Assembly (NCBI GenBank): GCA_946481265.1
Contig: CAMLNE010000177.1
Location: 1 to 8,616 of the forward strand
Length of the DNA: 8,616 nucleotides
Direction: 5' to 3'
Source of the DNA: an uncultured Panacagrimonas sp.
GTDB taxonomy: Bacteria; Pseudomonadota; Gammaproteobacteria; Nevskiales; Nevskiaceae
Shown here: piece after piece, positions 1 to 8,415 of the stretch
Layout: each line of letters starts with the position of its first letter
How positions within the stretch are numbered: the first letter of the stretch is position 1
Translations under genes and position numbers: made by a program
Notes under the pieces: generated by a model
What the model saw: only the letters and a program-made list of their open reading frames with translations
What the model was told of the DNA's origin: nothing
Databases searched by the model: none

Positions 1-2098
1 TCTCGCCGGTGATGGCCTCGACGCGGCGCACGCCGGCGGCCACGCCCGACTCGATGATGATCTTGAACAGGCCGATGTCGCCGGTGCGCCGCACGTGCGT
101 GCCGCCGCAGAGTTCGGTCGAGTAGTCGCCCATCGCGAGCACGCGCACCTCGTCGCCGTATTTCTCGCCGAACAGCGCCATCGCGCCGCTCTTGATCGCG
201 TCGTCGTACTTCATCAGCTGCGCGCCGACCTCGACATTGGCGAGCACGGCGCGATTCACGCGGTCCTCGATCTCGGCGATCTCGGCCGCCGTCAGCGGCT
301 GGCCGTGGCTGAAGTCGAAGCGCGTGCGCTGCTCGTCGACCAGCGAGCCCTTCTGCGCCACGTGCGAGCCGAGCACGTCGCGCAGCGCGCGGTGCATCAG
401 ATGCGTGGCGGAGTGATTGCGCACGGTGGCCCGGCGAACGCTCTCGGTGACCTCGGCGCGGACGGTGTCGCCGAGCCTGAGCGTGCCGGCTTCGAGCCGG
501 CCATGGTGGCCGAATACGCTGCCCCTGATCTTCTGCGTGTCCTCGACCTGGAAGTCGCCGATGCGGCCCTTGTCGCCCACCTGTCCGCCGGACTCGGCGT
601 AGAACGGCGTGTGGTCGAGCACGAGCACGCCGGATTCGCCGGCCGAAAGTGCGTCCACCGGCTGGCCCTCGCGGTACAGCGCGAGAACCTTCGCGTCCTC
701 GTGGATCAGCCCGGCGTAGCCGACGAAGCAGGTATCGGCGCCGTCGTAGCTCAGCGCGCCGCCGGACTTGAAACTGCTCGCGGCGCGCGCGCGGGTGCGC
801 TGTTCCTCCATCGAAGCGGCATAGCCGGCCTCGTCGAGCTTCAGCCCGCGCTCGCGCGCGATGTCCGCGGTCAGGTCGACCGGGAAGCCGTAGGTGTCGT
901 ACAGCTTGAACACGACCTCGCCCGGGATGACGCCGTCACGGACCTTGCCGATGGCCTCGTCGAGCAGCTTCAGGCCCTTGTCCAGCGTCGTGGCGAAGGC
1001 TTCCTCCTCGGTACGGATCGCCTTCTCGATGCGCGACTGCTGCTGCACCAGTTCGGGGAAGGCCTGGCCCATCTCGGCGGCCAGCGGCGCGACCAGCCTG
1101 TTGAAGAAAAGGTCGACGACGCCCAGCTTGTGCCCGTGGCGAAGCGCGCGCCGCATGATCCGGCGCAGCACGTAGCCGCGACCCTCGTTGGAGGGCAGCA
1201 CGCCGTCGGCGATCAGGAAGCTGGTGGCACGGATGTGGTCGGCGATGACCTTCTGCGAGGGGCTGGCATAGGGCTTCTGCCCGGCGATGTCCGCCACCGC
1301 CTCGACCAGGACCTTGAAGGTGTCGGTGCGATAGTTGTCGTTGGTGCCCTGCATCAGCGCCGCGACGCGCTCCAGGCCCATGCCGGTGTCGACGCTCGGC
1401 GCCGGCAGCGGGGCCATGCTGCCGTCGGCCGCACGATCGAACTGCATGAACACGTGGTTCCAGATCTCGATCCAGCGATCGCCATCCTCGTCCGGCGATC
1501 CCGGCGGGCCGCCGGCGATGCCCTTCGAGCCGTCCGGATCGTGGTCGTAGAAGATCTCGGTGCAGGGGCCGCAGGGGCCGGTGTCGCCCATGCTCCAGAA
1601 GTTGTCGGACAGGAACTCGCCGCCCTTGTTGTCGCCGATCCGCACGATGCGGGAATCGGGTACACCGACCTTCTTCCACAGGGCGAAGGCCTCGTCGTCG
1701 CTGTGGTAGATCGTGACCAGCAGCCGCGCCGGATCGATCCCCAGCCACTGGCGGCCCGTCACGAACTCCCAGCCCAGGCGGATGGCCTCGGGCTTGAAGT
1801 AGTCGCCGAAGCTGAAGTTGCCGAGCATCTCGAAGAAAGTGTGATGTCGGGCGGTGTAGCCGACGTTCTCGAGATCGTTGTGCTTGCCGCCGGCGCGCAC
1901 GCACTTCTGGCTGCTGACGGCGCGCACGTAGGGGCGCGTGTCCTGGCCGGTGAAGACGTCCTTGAACTGCACCATGCCGGCGTTGGTGAACAGCAGGGTC
2001 GGATCGTTGGCCGGCACGAGCGGCGACGACGGCACCACGGTGTGGCCGTTGACCCGGAAGAATTCCAGGTACCTGGCGCGCAACTCGTTGCTGTTCAT
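1..2098 (-). CDS. alaS: Alanyl-tRNA synthetase, 5' portion (C-terminus beyond left edge)
   Basis: This class II synthetase charges tRNA-Ala with alanine in the cytoplasm and hydrolyses mischarged Ser/Gly-tRNA-Ala. About 699 residues are visible out of a usual ~870-880; the reading frame is still open at base 1, so the C-terminal oligomerisation domain lies outside. The N-terminal catalytic core is clear: the motif 2 region carries [20 protein letters not shown] and then [14 protein letters not shown], and motif 3 reads GMGLER at residues 239-244. The editing domain has the complete zinc-binding set, H562 and H566 (HSATH) with C664 and H668 (CGGTH). The last visible residues, [11 protein letters not shown], are the conserved end of the editing domain. 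The ATG at 2096-2098 is chosen because [14 protein letters not shown] aligns with the family N-terminus, although no Shine-Dalgarno sequence precedes it. It follows putA by 163 bp and probably has its own promoter. Identification is essentially certain. Confidence 0.98.
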   Translation of the reverse strand, partial: MNSNELRARYLEFFRVNGHTVVPSSPLVPANDPTLLFTNAGMVQFKDVFTGQDTRPYVRAVSSQKCVRAGGKHNDLENVGYTARHHTFFEMLGNFSFGDYFKPEAIRLGWEFVTGRQWLGIDPARLLVTIYHSDDEAFALWKKVGVPDSRIVRIGDNKGGEFLSDNFWSMGDTGPCGPCTEIFYDHDPDGSKGIAGGPPGSPDEDGDRWIEIWNHVFMQFDRAADGSMAPLPAPSVDTGMGLERVAALMQGTNDNYRTDTFKVLVEAVADIAGQKPYASPSQKVIADHIRATSFLIADGVLPSNEGRGYVLRRIMRRALRHGHKLGVVDLFFNRLVAPLAAEMGQAFPELVQQQSRIEKAIRTEEEAFATTLDKGLKLLDEAIGKVRDGVIPGEVVFKLYDTYGFPVDLTADIARERGLKLDEAGYAASMEEQRTRARAASSFKSGGALSYDGADTCFVGYAGLIHEDAKVLALYREGQPVDALSAGESGVLVLDHTPFYAESGGQVGDKGRIGDFQVEDTQKIRGSVFGHHGRLEAGTLRLGDTVRAEVTESVRRATVRNHSATHLMHRALRDVLGSHVAQKGSLVDEQRTRFDFSHGQPLTAAEIAEIEDRVNRAVLANVEVGAQLMKYDDAIKSGAMALFGEKYGDEVRVLAMGDYSTELCGGTHVRRTGDIGLFKIIIESGVAAGVRRVEAITGE

Positions 2099-2104
2099 AA
2101 AGCC

Positions 2105-2132
2105 GGGGCGGGGGCGGGGGCAGGCAAAGGGG
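2105..2132 (+). other. G-run cluster, potential G-quadruplex in the alaS leader region
   Basis: The plus strand, which is the template strand for alaS, has G-runs of 4, 5, 5 and 4 at 2105-2108, 2110-2114, 2116-2120 and 2129-2132. The loops are 1, 1 and 8 bases. A further pair of G-runs (4 and 5) lies at 2150-2160. The cluster sits between the likely -10 element and the alaS start codon. What is seen is only base composition; formation of a quadruplex is an inference. Confidence 0.4.
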
Positions 2133-2136
2133 CGCA

Positions 2137-2142
2137 ATTTTA
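2137..2142 (-). promoter_or_regulatory. Likely -10 element of the alaS promoter
   Basis: On the minus strand the sequence TGGCTAAAATTGCGCC includes TAAAAT, a 5/6 match to the sigma-70 -10 consensus and the only AT-rich spot in a very GC-rich gap. It would place transcription start near 2130 and give a leader of roughly 32 bases. No good -35 hexamer is visible at 16-18 bp upstream, so the promoter may be weak or depend on an activator. Confidence 0.5.
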
Positions 2143-2168
2143 GCCAGACGGGGAAGGGGGTGCCATGC

Positions 2169-2231
2169 GGCCGATCCCCGCGACACCTCCCCAGGCGGTC
2201 GGCCGGTGTCCGGAGCGGTCCTTCCCCGGCC
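2169..2231 (-). repeat. Overlapping GC-rich inverted repeats between putA and alaS
   Basis: Plus-strand GGCCGA (2169-2174) is complementary to TCGGCC (2199-2204), and GGCCGG (2201-2206) is complementary to CCGGCC (2226-2231). The two middle arms overlap by four bases, so the two hairpins would be mutually exclusive in a transcript reading through from putA. There is no T-run after either stem. In DNA this GC-rich, such 6-bp arms can arise by chance. Confidence 0.3.
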
Positions 2232-2257
2232 AAAGGCACGCCCGCGAACCCCGTGCC
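2232..2257 (-). terminator. Weak candidate terminator after putA
   Basis: Beginning five bases after the putA stop codon, the minus strand can form a 6-bp stem (GGCACG/CGTGCC, 2252-2257 with 2235-2240) with an 11-base loop, followed by only three Ts. The stem is GC-rich but short and the U-tract is poor, so it may only attenuate transcription into alaS. Confidence 0.3.
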
Positions 2258-2261
2258 GCGG

Positions 2262-5200
2262 TCACGCCGGCGGCAGGGCGCCCGCCAGCAGCGTGGCATT
2301 GCCTCCCATCGCCGCCGTGTTGATGCACAGCGCCTGCTCGCTGACGAAGCGCGGCAGGTAGTGCGGTCCGCCGGCCTTCGGACCGGTGCCGGACAGTCCC
2401 TCGCCGCCGAAGGGTTGCGAGCCGACCACCGCGCCGATGAGGGAGCGGTTCACGTAGACGTTGCCCACCCGGGCCCTGGCTGCGACGTGCCGCCAGATGG
2501 ATTCGACGCGCGAGTGCACGCCCAGGGTCAGGCCGTAGCCGGTGGCGTTGATGTCCTCGATCACCGCGTCGAGATCGGCGCGGCGGTAGCGCACCAGGTG
2601 CAGGATCGGCCCGAAATGCTCCTGGTCCAGCACGCCGATGCCGGGAATCTCGGCCAGCACGGGCGCCACGAAGCTGCCGTGCGCACACGCCGGCGGCAGC
2701 GCGCAGGTCTGCAGGATGCGGTGGTCGCGCGCCAGGTCCTCGACGTGCCGGCGCAGCGCCTGCTGCGCCGCCGCGTCGATGACCGGGCCGACGTCGGTGG
2801 CCAGCAGCGCCGGGTCGCCGACCTGCAGTTCGCGCATCGCACCGCGCAGCAGCGCGACGACCCGCTCGGCGATGGTGTCCTGCACGTAAAGCACGCGCAG
2901 CGCCGAACAGCGCTGGCCGGCGCTGCCGAAGGCCGAGCGCAACACGTCGCGCACCAGCTGCTCCGGCAGCGCGGAGGAATCCGCGATCAGCGCGTTCTGT
3001 CCGCCGGTCTCCGCGATCAGGCTGGCCAACGCGCCCTTGCGCGCCGCCAGGGTCGCGGCGATCGAGCGCGCCACCGCCAGCGAACCGGTGAAGGCCACGC
3101 CGGCCAGGTGCTCTTCGCGAACCAGCGCCGCACCCAGCGCGCCGTCGCCGGGCAGCACCCGCAGCACCCCGGCCGGCAGCCCGGCCTGCGCCCACAGGTC
3201 CGCCATGCGCAGCGCGATCAGCGGCGTCTGCTCCGCCGGCTTGGCCACCACCGTGTTGCCGGTCACCAGCGCCGCGGCGACCTGGCCGGTGAAGATCGAC
3301 AGCGGAAAATTCCAGGGCGAGATGCACGCGAGCACGCCACGGCCGCGCAGGTGCAGCTCGTTGCGCTCACCCACCGGACCCGGCAGCTCGCGCGGCACGG
3401 CCATCAGCAGGCGCGCCTGCTGCGCGTAGTAGCGCAGGAAGTCCACGGTCTCGCGCCACTCGGCCAGCGCGTCCGGCAGGGTCTTGCCCGCTTCGCGGAC
3501 CAGTAGCTGCAGAAAGCCGGCCGACTGCGCATCCAGCAGATCCGCCGCGCGTTCGAGCAGGGATGCGCGCTCGGCCACGCCGCGCGCGTCCCAGGCCGGC
3601 TGGGCCTGGCGCGCGTCCTGCACGGCCGCTGCGGCCTGGGTCGGCGCCACCGGCGTCCAGGCGCCGATCACGCGGCGGCGATCGGCCGGGTCACGGCTCT
3701 GCTGCGCGCCGCCGCCCGGCGTCGGCGCGGCCGCCGCCGCATCGAGTGCGGCCTGCAGCTCGCGCTGCACGCGGCGATCGGCGAGCTGCAGGCCGCGCGA
3801 ATTGCGGCGGTCCGGGAACAGCGCGTCGGGCAGGGGCAGGGCCGGCGCCGGCTGCGTGCGCAGCGTGTGCACCGGGTCGGCCGCCAGCACTTCGGGCGCC
3901 ACGGCCGTATCGAAGATGCGATGCACGAAGCTGGTGTTCGCGCCGTTCTCCAGCAGCCGCCGCACCAGGTAGGGCAGCAGCGCCTCGTGCGTGCCGACCG
4001 GCGCGTACACGCGGCAGGGCATGGCCAGGCGCTCGCGCAGCAGGCCGTAGAGCGCCTCCCCCATGCCGTGCAGACGCTGGAATTCCCAGGCCGGGTGGGT
4101 GCGCGCGGCCTCGGCGATCCAGGCCAGGGTGTGCGCGTTGTGGGTGGCGAACATCGGGTAGAAGCGTGGGCCGGCATCGATCAGCCGGCGCGCGCAGGCG
4201 AGGTAGGCGACGTCGGTGGCCGCCTTGGACGTGTACACCGGGTAGCCGGGCAGGCCGCGCTCCTGCGCCCACTGGATCTCGCTGTCCCAGTAGGCGCCCT
4301 TGACCAGGCGCACGGCCAGCCGCCGGCCCGTGCGCGCGGCCAGGCCGGACAGCCAGTCGATCACCGCCGGCGCGCGTTTCTGCACGGCCTGCACCGCGAG
4401 CCCGAACCCGTTCCAGCCCGACAGCGCGGAATCCGCAAAGACGGTCTCGACCAGGTCCAGCGACAGCTCCAGGCGATCGGCTTCCTCGGCGTCGACGGTC
4501 AGGCCCAGGTTCTGCGCGCGCGCTTCCAGCGCCAGCCGCAGCAGCCGCGGATGCAGCTCGCGCAACACGCGCGAGCGCTGGAATTCCTCGTGGCGCGGAT
4601 GGAGCGCGGAGAGCTTCACCGAGATGCCCGGGCGCGTTTCGACGGCCTGGTTCGCGCTGTCTCGGGTCGCGGCGCCGATGGCGGCGATCGCCTCGCGGTA
4701 GCGCTGGAAGTAGTGGTCGGCGTCGTCGGCGCACAGCGCCGCCTCGCCGAGCATGTCGAAGGAGTGGCGTTCGCAGCGGTCCGCCGCCCCCGCGCGGCGC
4801 AGCGCCGCGGCGATGTCCTGGTCCATCACGAACTGCTCGCCCATCAGGCGCATGGCCTGGCGCAGCGCCAGGCGCAGCAGCGGCTCGCTGCTGCGCGACA
4901 CCAGGCGTCCAAGCACGCTCTCGAGGCCGCCCTCCGCCTCGTCGTGCAGGTTCACCAGGCGGCCGGTCAGCAGCAGGCCCCAGGTCGAGGCGTTCACCAG
5001 CAGGGACTCGGAGCGGCCCAGGTGCTGTGCCCAGTCCGCGGCGCCGAGCGTGTCGGCGATCAGCTTCTCGGCGGTGGGCGCATCCGGCACGCGCAGCAGG
5101 GCTTCGGCCAGGCACATGAGCAGCACGCCTTCGCGCGACGACAGGCCGTACTCGCGCAGGAAGGCGTCGAGCATCGAGCCGCGATGCGCCTGGTCACGCA

Positions 5201-5387
5201 GCTCGCGGATCCAGTCGGCGGCACGCGCCTCGATCGCCTGCGCGGTGGCGGTGTCGGCGCTGGCCGCCGGGATGAGCGTGTCGAGCAGCTGGCGCTCGTC
5301 GGCCAGCCAGTGCCGCGTGATCGCCTCGCGCAGGCCGTCGTCGATGTCGCGAAGACCGGCGGCGACGAAGGCGGGCGGCGTCGTCAT
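2262..5387 (-). CDS. putA: Bifunctional proline dehydrogenase / L-glutamate gamma-semialdehyde dehydrogenase, short form without DNA-binding domain
   Basis: PutA oxidises proline to P5C with FAD and then glutamate semialdehyde to glutamate with NAD+, feeding proline nitrogen and carbon into metabolism at the inner membrane face. The protein is 1041 residues, the size of minimal PutAs, not the ~1320 of the E. coli trifunctional form. It lacks an N-terminal ribbon-helix-helix domain, so autorepression is not expected. The proline dehydrogenase half shows K258 in [12 protein letters not shown]299, R360 and Y366 in [10 protein letters not shown]461 in YAPVGTHE and R476-R477 in [12 protein letters not shown], which match known proline/FAD-site residues. 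An Ala/Pro/Gly-rich stretch (about 546-562) precedes the aldehyde dehydrogenase half: PWNFP 691-695, FTGS 766-769, general base E793 (ETGG), catalytic C827 (SAGQRCS), EHFGP 923-927 and GGEGLSG 994-1000. The ATG is the first possible start, because the recX TGA lies in the same frame 12 bp upstream. No clear ribosome binding site is seen. Confidence 0.97.
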   Translation of the reverse strand: MTTPPAFVAAGLRDIDDGLREAITRHWLADERQLLDTLIPAASADTATAQAIEARAADWIRELRDQAHRGSMLDAFLREYGLSSREGVLLMCLAEALLRVPDAPTAEKLIADTLGAADWAQHLGRSESLLVNASTWGLLLTGRLVNLHDEAEGGLESVLGRLVSRSSEPLLRLALRQAMRLMGEQFVMDQDIAAALRRAGAADRCERHSFDMLGEAALCADDADHYFQRYREAIAAIGAATRDSANQAVETRPGISVKLSALHPRHEEFQRSRVLRELHPRLLRLALEARAQNLGLTVDAEEADRLELSLDLVETVFADSALSGWNGFGLAVQAVQKRAPAVIDWLSGLAARTGRRLAVRLVKGAYWDSEIQWAQERGLPGYPVYTSKAATDVAYLACARRLIDAGPRFYPMFATHNAHTLAWIAEAARTHPAWEFQRLHGMGEALYGLLRERLAMPCRVYAPVGTHEALLPYLVRRLLENGANTSFVHRIFDTAVAPEVLAADPVHTLRTQPAPALPLPDALFPDRRNSRGLQLADRRVQRELQAALDAAAAAPTPGGGAQQSRDPADRRRVIGAWTPVAPTQAAAAVQDARQAQPAWDARGVAERASLLERAADLLDAQSAGFLQLLVREAGKTLPDALAEWRETVDFLRYYAQQARLLMAVPRELPGPVGERNELHLRGRGVLACISPWNFPLSIFTGQVAAALVTGNTVVAKPAEQTPLIALRMADLWAQAGLPAGVLRVLPGDGALGAALVREEHLAGVAFTGSLAVARSIAATLAARKGALASLIAETGGQNALIADSSALPEQLVRDVLRSAFGSAGQRCSALRVLYVQDTIAERVVALLRGAMRELQVGDPALLATDVGPVIDAAAQQALRRHVEDLARDHRILQTCALPPACAHGSFVAPVLAEIPGIGVLDQEHFGPILHLVRYRRADLDAVIEDINATGYGLTLGVHSRVESIWRHVAARARVGNVYVNRSLIGAVVGSQPFGGEGLSGTGPKAGGPHYLPRFVSEQALCINTAAMGGNATLLAGALPPA

Positions 5388-5399
5388 GGTCGCGGCGCG

Positions 5400-5859
5400 T
5401 CAGTCTTCCGGGTCGCCCTTGAGCGCGGCGCGGATGTGCTCGGCTTCGAATCCCCGGGCCGCCAGGAAACGGTATTGCTTCTGCCACTGCGCGCCGCGTT
5501 CCGGCACCGCGCCGAAACGCCGCTGGCGCAGCCGGGCCGCCAGGTCCGTGAAATCGCATTCCAGGGCCTCGAACGCGGCCCGGACCTGCTCTTCGGGGAC
5601 GCGGGCCTCGCGTAGCTCGGCGCGGATGCGCAGCGGTCCGTAACCCTGTCCGGCGCGCGAGCGCGCCAGCGTGGCGGCGAAGCGGGCGTCGGACTGCCAA
5701 CCCGCCTCGGCCAGGCTTTCGATCACCTCGTCGCGGGTGCCGGCATCGTGGCCGCGTGCGGCGAGCTTGCGCTGCAGCTGGGCGGCCGAATGCTCGCGCC
5801 GGGCCAGGATGCGCATCGCCGAGGCGCGCGCATCCGCCGGCGCGGGTGTCCCGCCGTCC

Positions 5860-5882
<23 letters not shown>
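5400..5882 (-). CDS. recX: Regulatory protein RecX
   Basis: RecX binds RecA filaments and limits their extension and activity. The helical three-repeat family pattern is visible: [22 protein letters not shown] (residues 23-44), [40 protein letters not shown] (53-92) and [24 protein letters not shown] (133-156). The start is uncertain. A GTG at 5880-5882 gives 160 residues and overlaps the recA end by 23 bases. The ATG at 5814-5816 gives 138 residues, begins exactly at the conserved region and leaves a 43-bp gap after recA. Neither start has a convincing Shine-Dalgarno sequence; the longer version starts with a basic, proline-rich stretch that is not typical of the family. Tight linkage to recA is the usual arrangement and suggests co-transcription and SOS co-induction. 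putA begins 12 bp after the stop codon. Confidence 0.92.
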
Positions 5883-6873
<991 letters not shown>

Positions 6874-6953
6874 GCTGTTCTTCTCGATAGGTAGGGGTCA
6901 GGCGTCGGCCTGCGCAGGAGGGGGTGGGAGATGCCGCGAGTTTCCCATAGATC

Positions 6954-6967
6954 GCCGTGGCCACGGC
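6954..6967. repeat. 14-bp perfect palindrome in the recA leader
   Basis: GCCGTGGCCACGGC is self-complementary and lies 81 bp before the recA start codon. In RNA it could fold as a 5-bp stem with a GGCC loop; in DNA it could be a dimeric protein site. It does not match any operator I know. In GC-rich DNA a chance origin is possible. Confidence 0.4.
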
Positions 6968-7111
6968 CGGGGTTGGCAGGCGCATCCATGCCTCACCTTA
7001 GGTCGTCGGCGTGTACTCGCAACTGGGTTTCTGCGCAGGTGCCGGCCTCGCGCGGGTGGATGGGATCAAGGGTTTCGGGAGCGCAATGCGCTTCTTTCGG
7101 CTGGGACTGCC

Positions 7112-7155
7112 GGTACTGTATGAAAAAACAGTATTGAAGGCCATACGGCAGTACC
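7112..7155. repeat. Imperfect inverted repeat enclosing the LexA box
   Basis: Plus-strand GGTACTGTATG (7112-7122) is complementary to CATAC (7142-7146) plus AGTACC (7150-7155) if GGC at 7147-7149 is bulged out. The larger repeat includes the left LexA half-site and extends past the operator, and might be a decayed second site or a foldable RNA element. Confidence 0.35.
7114..7133. promoter_or_regulatory. LexA (SOS) operator upstream of recA
   Basis: TACTGTATGAAAAAACAGTA has the full CTGT-N8-ACAG core with TA on both flanks, matching the LexA operator form of Escherichia and many other gammaproteobacteria. Its left half, TACTGTATGA, is the same as in the E. coli recA operator as I remember it. 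It lies in the only long gap before recA, so recA (and with it recX, perhaps putA) is the likely target. It is unusually far, 240 bp, from the recA start codon. Neither strand shows a good -10 at the position that E. coli recA uses next to its box. Confidence 0.88.
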
Positions 7156-7322
7156 TTGCCGATGCCGTCGCTCCCTCTGGTCGCCCGACTCGATGGGTCG
7201 TCGCCGCCGCGGTCGGCTACCGCCTGCGGCCGCCCAGACCACCGCGCCGGTGCCAGGCGCGTCGCGCCCTGCTCACGCTGCGACGCCGGGCCGGCGAACT
7301 CGCGCCCGCGGTTTTGCTGGCA

Positions 7323-7919
7323 TCAGGGATCCCACAGCGTGCGCTGGGCCGAGGGCGGCGGGGTGCCGGTCGGCGCCTGCAGCCGCCAGGTCTCGAGCAC
7401 GCGGTATCGCGAGTCGGCGCCGAGGTGGCTATGGATCAACGCGAAGCCGTCCACCGGCCAGCTCACCACCGGCACCGGCGTGGGCGCGAGGAACTGCGTG
7501 GCATCGCGCAGCACCGTCACATGGGGAACCAGGCGCTGTCGGGTGTCGTAGGGAACCGAGCGCGCCTGCAGGGCCTCGCGCAGATCGCGCCACAGCTGCC
7601 TGAGCGGGGCGCTGGCCTGGGCCGGCCCGAGCCACCAGGGGATCGAGCGGTCACGGAAGCTGCTTGCTTCCTCGAGACGCAGCTCGAAGCGCGGCGAGCG
7701 CAGCGTGGCGGCCGCCTCCATCGCACGTTGCACCAGCGTCTCCGGCAGCCCGGGATAGTCGCCCAGGAAGTGCAGGGTCAGGTGATAGCGCTGCGCGTCG
7801 ACCCAGCGCCCGACCGGGTGCAGCCGCTGCCGCAGGTGCCCGGCCGCCGCGGCCAGCGCGGCCCGCGTCGGCTCGTCCGGCCACAGTGCAAAGAAGAGTC
7901 GGTCGCGCTCAGCCGGCAT
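7323..7919 (-). CDS. thpR: RNA 2',3'-cyclic phosphodiesterase (2'-5' RNA ligase family)
   Basis: This is a member of the 2H phosphoesterase superfamily, cytoplasmic enzymes that hydrolyse 2',3'-cyclic phosphate ends of RNA to 2'-phosphates and in vitro join tRNA halves through 2'-5' linkages. Length is 198 residues, a little above the usual ~175-190. Both catalytic HxTx motifs are present, H46-L-T-L (in YHLTLHFLGD) and H133-V-T-V (in PHVTVLRDA). The N-terminus RLFFALWPDE is typical of the family. The start ATG overlaps the end of pncC by 11 bases (ATGCCGGCTGA), which suggests translational coupling; no strong ribosome binding site of its own is visible. The C-terminal ~20 residues are proline-rich and not conserved in what I recall of the family. 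The physiological substrate of bacterial ThpR is not settled. Confidence 0.93.
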   Translation of the reverse strand: MPAERDRLFFALWPDEPTRAALAAAAGHLRQRLHPVGRWVDAQRYHLTLHFLGDYPGLPETLVQRAMEAAATLRSPRFELRLEEASSFRDRSIPWWLGPAQASAPLRQLWRDLREALQARSVPYDTRQRLVPHVTVLRDATQFLAPTPVPVVSWPVDGFALIHSHLGADSRYRVLETWRLQAPTGTPPPSAQRTLWDP

Positions 7920-8400
7920 TCCGGATGCGGTCGACCAGTCCGGCCAGGGCCAGGTGGGCGGTCTGTTCGCGGATCGCGATGCGATCGCCGGCGAACAGCT
8001 CGCGGCGTGCCTGCGGCGGATGGCCGCGTCGCACCCAGGCCAGCCACACCGTGCCCACCGGCTTGTCCGGGCTGCCGCCGCCGGGGCCGGCGACGCCGGT
8101 GACCGCCGCGCCCCAGTCGGCCGGGGTGTTCTGCATCAGGCCGGCCACCATCGCCAGCGCGCACTCCTGGCTGACCGCGCCAACGCTATCGAACACGGCC
8201 TGCGGCACGCCGAGCAGCTCGTGCTTGGCCTGGTTGGTATAGGTGACCAGCCCGCGCTCGAACCAGGCCGAGGAGCCGGCGAGGTCGGTGGCGAGCTTGG
8301 CGATCAGCCCGCCGGTGCACGACTCGGCAAAGGCCACCCGCTCGCCGCGCGCGAGCAGCAATGCGGCGAGCGCATCGACCAGGCCAGAACCGGTATTCAT
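7909..8400 (-). CDS. pncC: Nicotinamide-nucleotide amidohydrolase PncC (CinA C-terminal domain family)
   Basis: PncC deamidates nicotinamide mononucleotide to nicotinate mononucleotide, recycling the NMN released by NAD+-dependent DNA ligase into NAD synthesis. The 163 residues correspond to the stand-alone single-domain form, without the N-terminal MoaB-like domain of full CinA. Family motifs are complete: AESCTGG (25-31) with the presumed nucleophilic serine S27, VTYTNQAKHELLGV (52-65) with Y54 and K59, and VTGVAGPGGGSPDKPVGTVW (100-119). The ATG lies 15 bp after the ssb stop, with AGGT about five bases upstream as a possible ribosome binding site. The gene overlaps thpR at its end. Close linkage of cinA/pncC to recA is common in proteobacteria, which supports the assignment; here thpR and a regulatory gap lie between them. 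Confidence 0.95.
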   Translation of the reverse strand: MNTGSGLVDALAALLLARGERVAFAESCTGGLIAKLATDLAGSSAWFERGLVTYTNQAKHELLGVPQAVFDSVGAVSQECALAMVAGLMQNTPADWGAAVTGVAGPGGGSPDKPVGTVWLAWVRRGHPPQARRELFAGDRIAIREQTAHLALAGLVDRIRNAG

Positions 8401-8415
8401 CGGCGACCTGCCGCC

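Larger units (their letters stand above)
6874..7322 (-). other. recA upstream intergenic region
   Basis: This 449-bp stretch between the thpR stop and the recA start holds no gene I can support. It contains a LexA operator (7114-7133), a 14-bp perfect palindrome (6954-6967), a GC-rich 5-bp hairpin GGCGC/GCGCC (7256-7268) that could slow transcription after thpR but has no T-run, and the recA Shine-Dalgarno GAGAAG (6880-6885). I could not identify a good -35/-10 pair for recA anywhere in it. A 63-codon minus-strand frame starting at 6987-6989 after AAGGTGAGG overlaps the recA start and is treated under findings. Confidence 0.6.

Noticed and set aside
95..2143. A 682-codon open frame on the plus strand opposite alaS
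   Set aside because: Its composition (Ala, Val, His, Arg, Asp-rich, no recognisable motifs) is that of an antisense frame of a GC-rich gene, and alaS on the other strand is unmistakable.
5130..5387. An N-terminal ribbon-helix-helix repressor domain in PutA
   Set aside because: The protein starts directly with the helical arm region; an in-frame stop 12 bp upstream leaves no room for a DNA-binding domain.
3867..5615. A 582-codon plus-strand open frame opposite putA and recX
   Set aside because: It runs across the boundary of two well-identified minus-strand genes and shows low-complexity antisense composition; no family motif is visible.
7114..7133. A sigma-70 promoter embedded in the LexA box, as in E. 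coli recA
   Set aside because: At the corresponding spacing neither strand has a -10 hexamer with more than 3 of 6 matches, so only the operator is claimed.
7011..8102. Plus-strand frame through the recA upstream gap, including a possible ATG at 7086 after GGGAG
   Set aside because: It continues opposite thpR and pncC with arginine/proline-rich shadow composition, and its early part overlaps the LexA operator. I see no homology to anything known.
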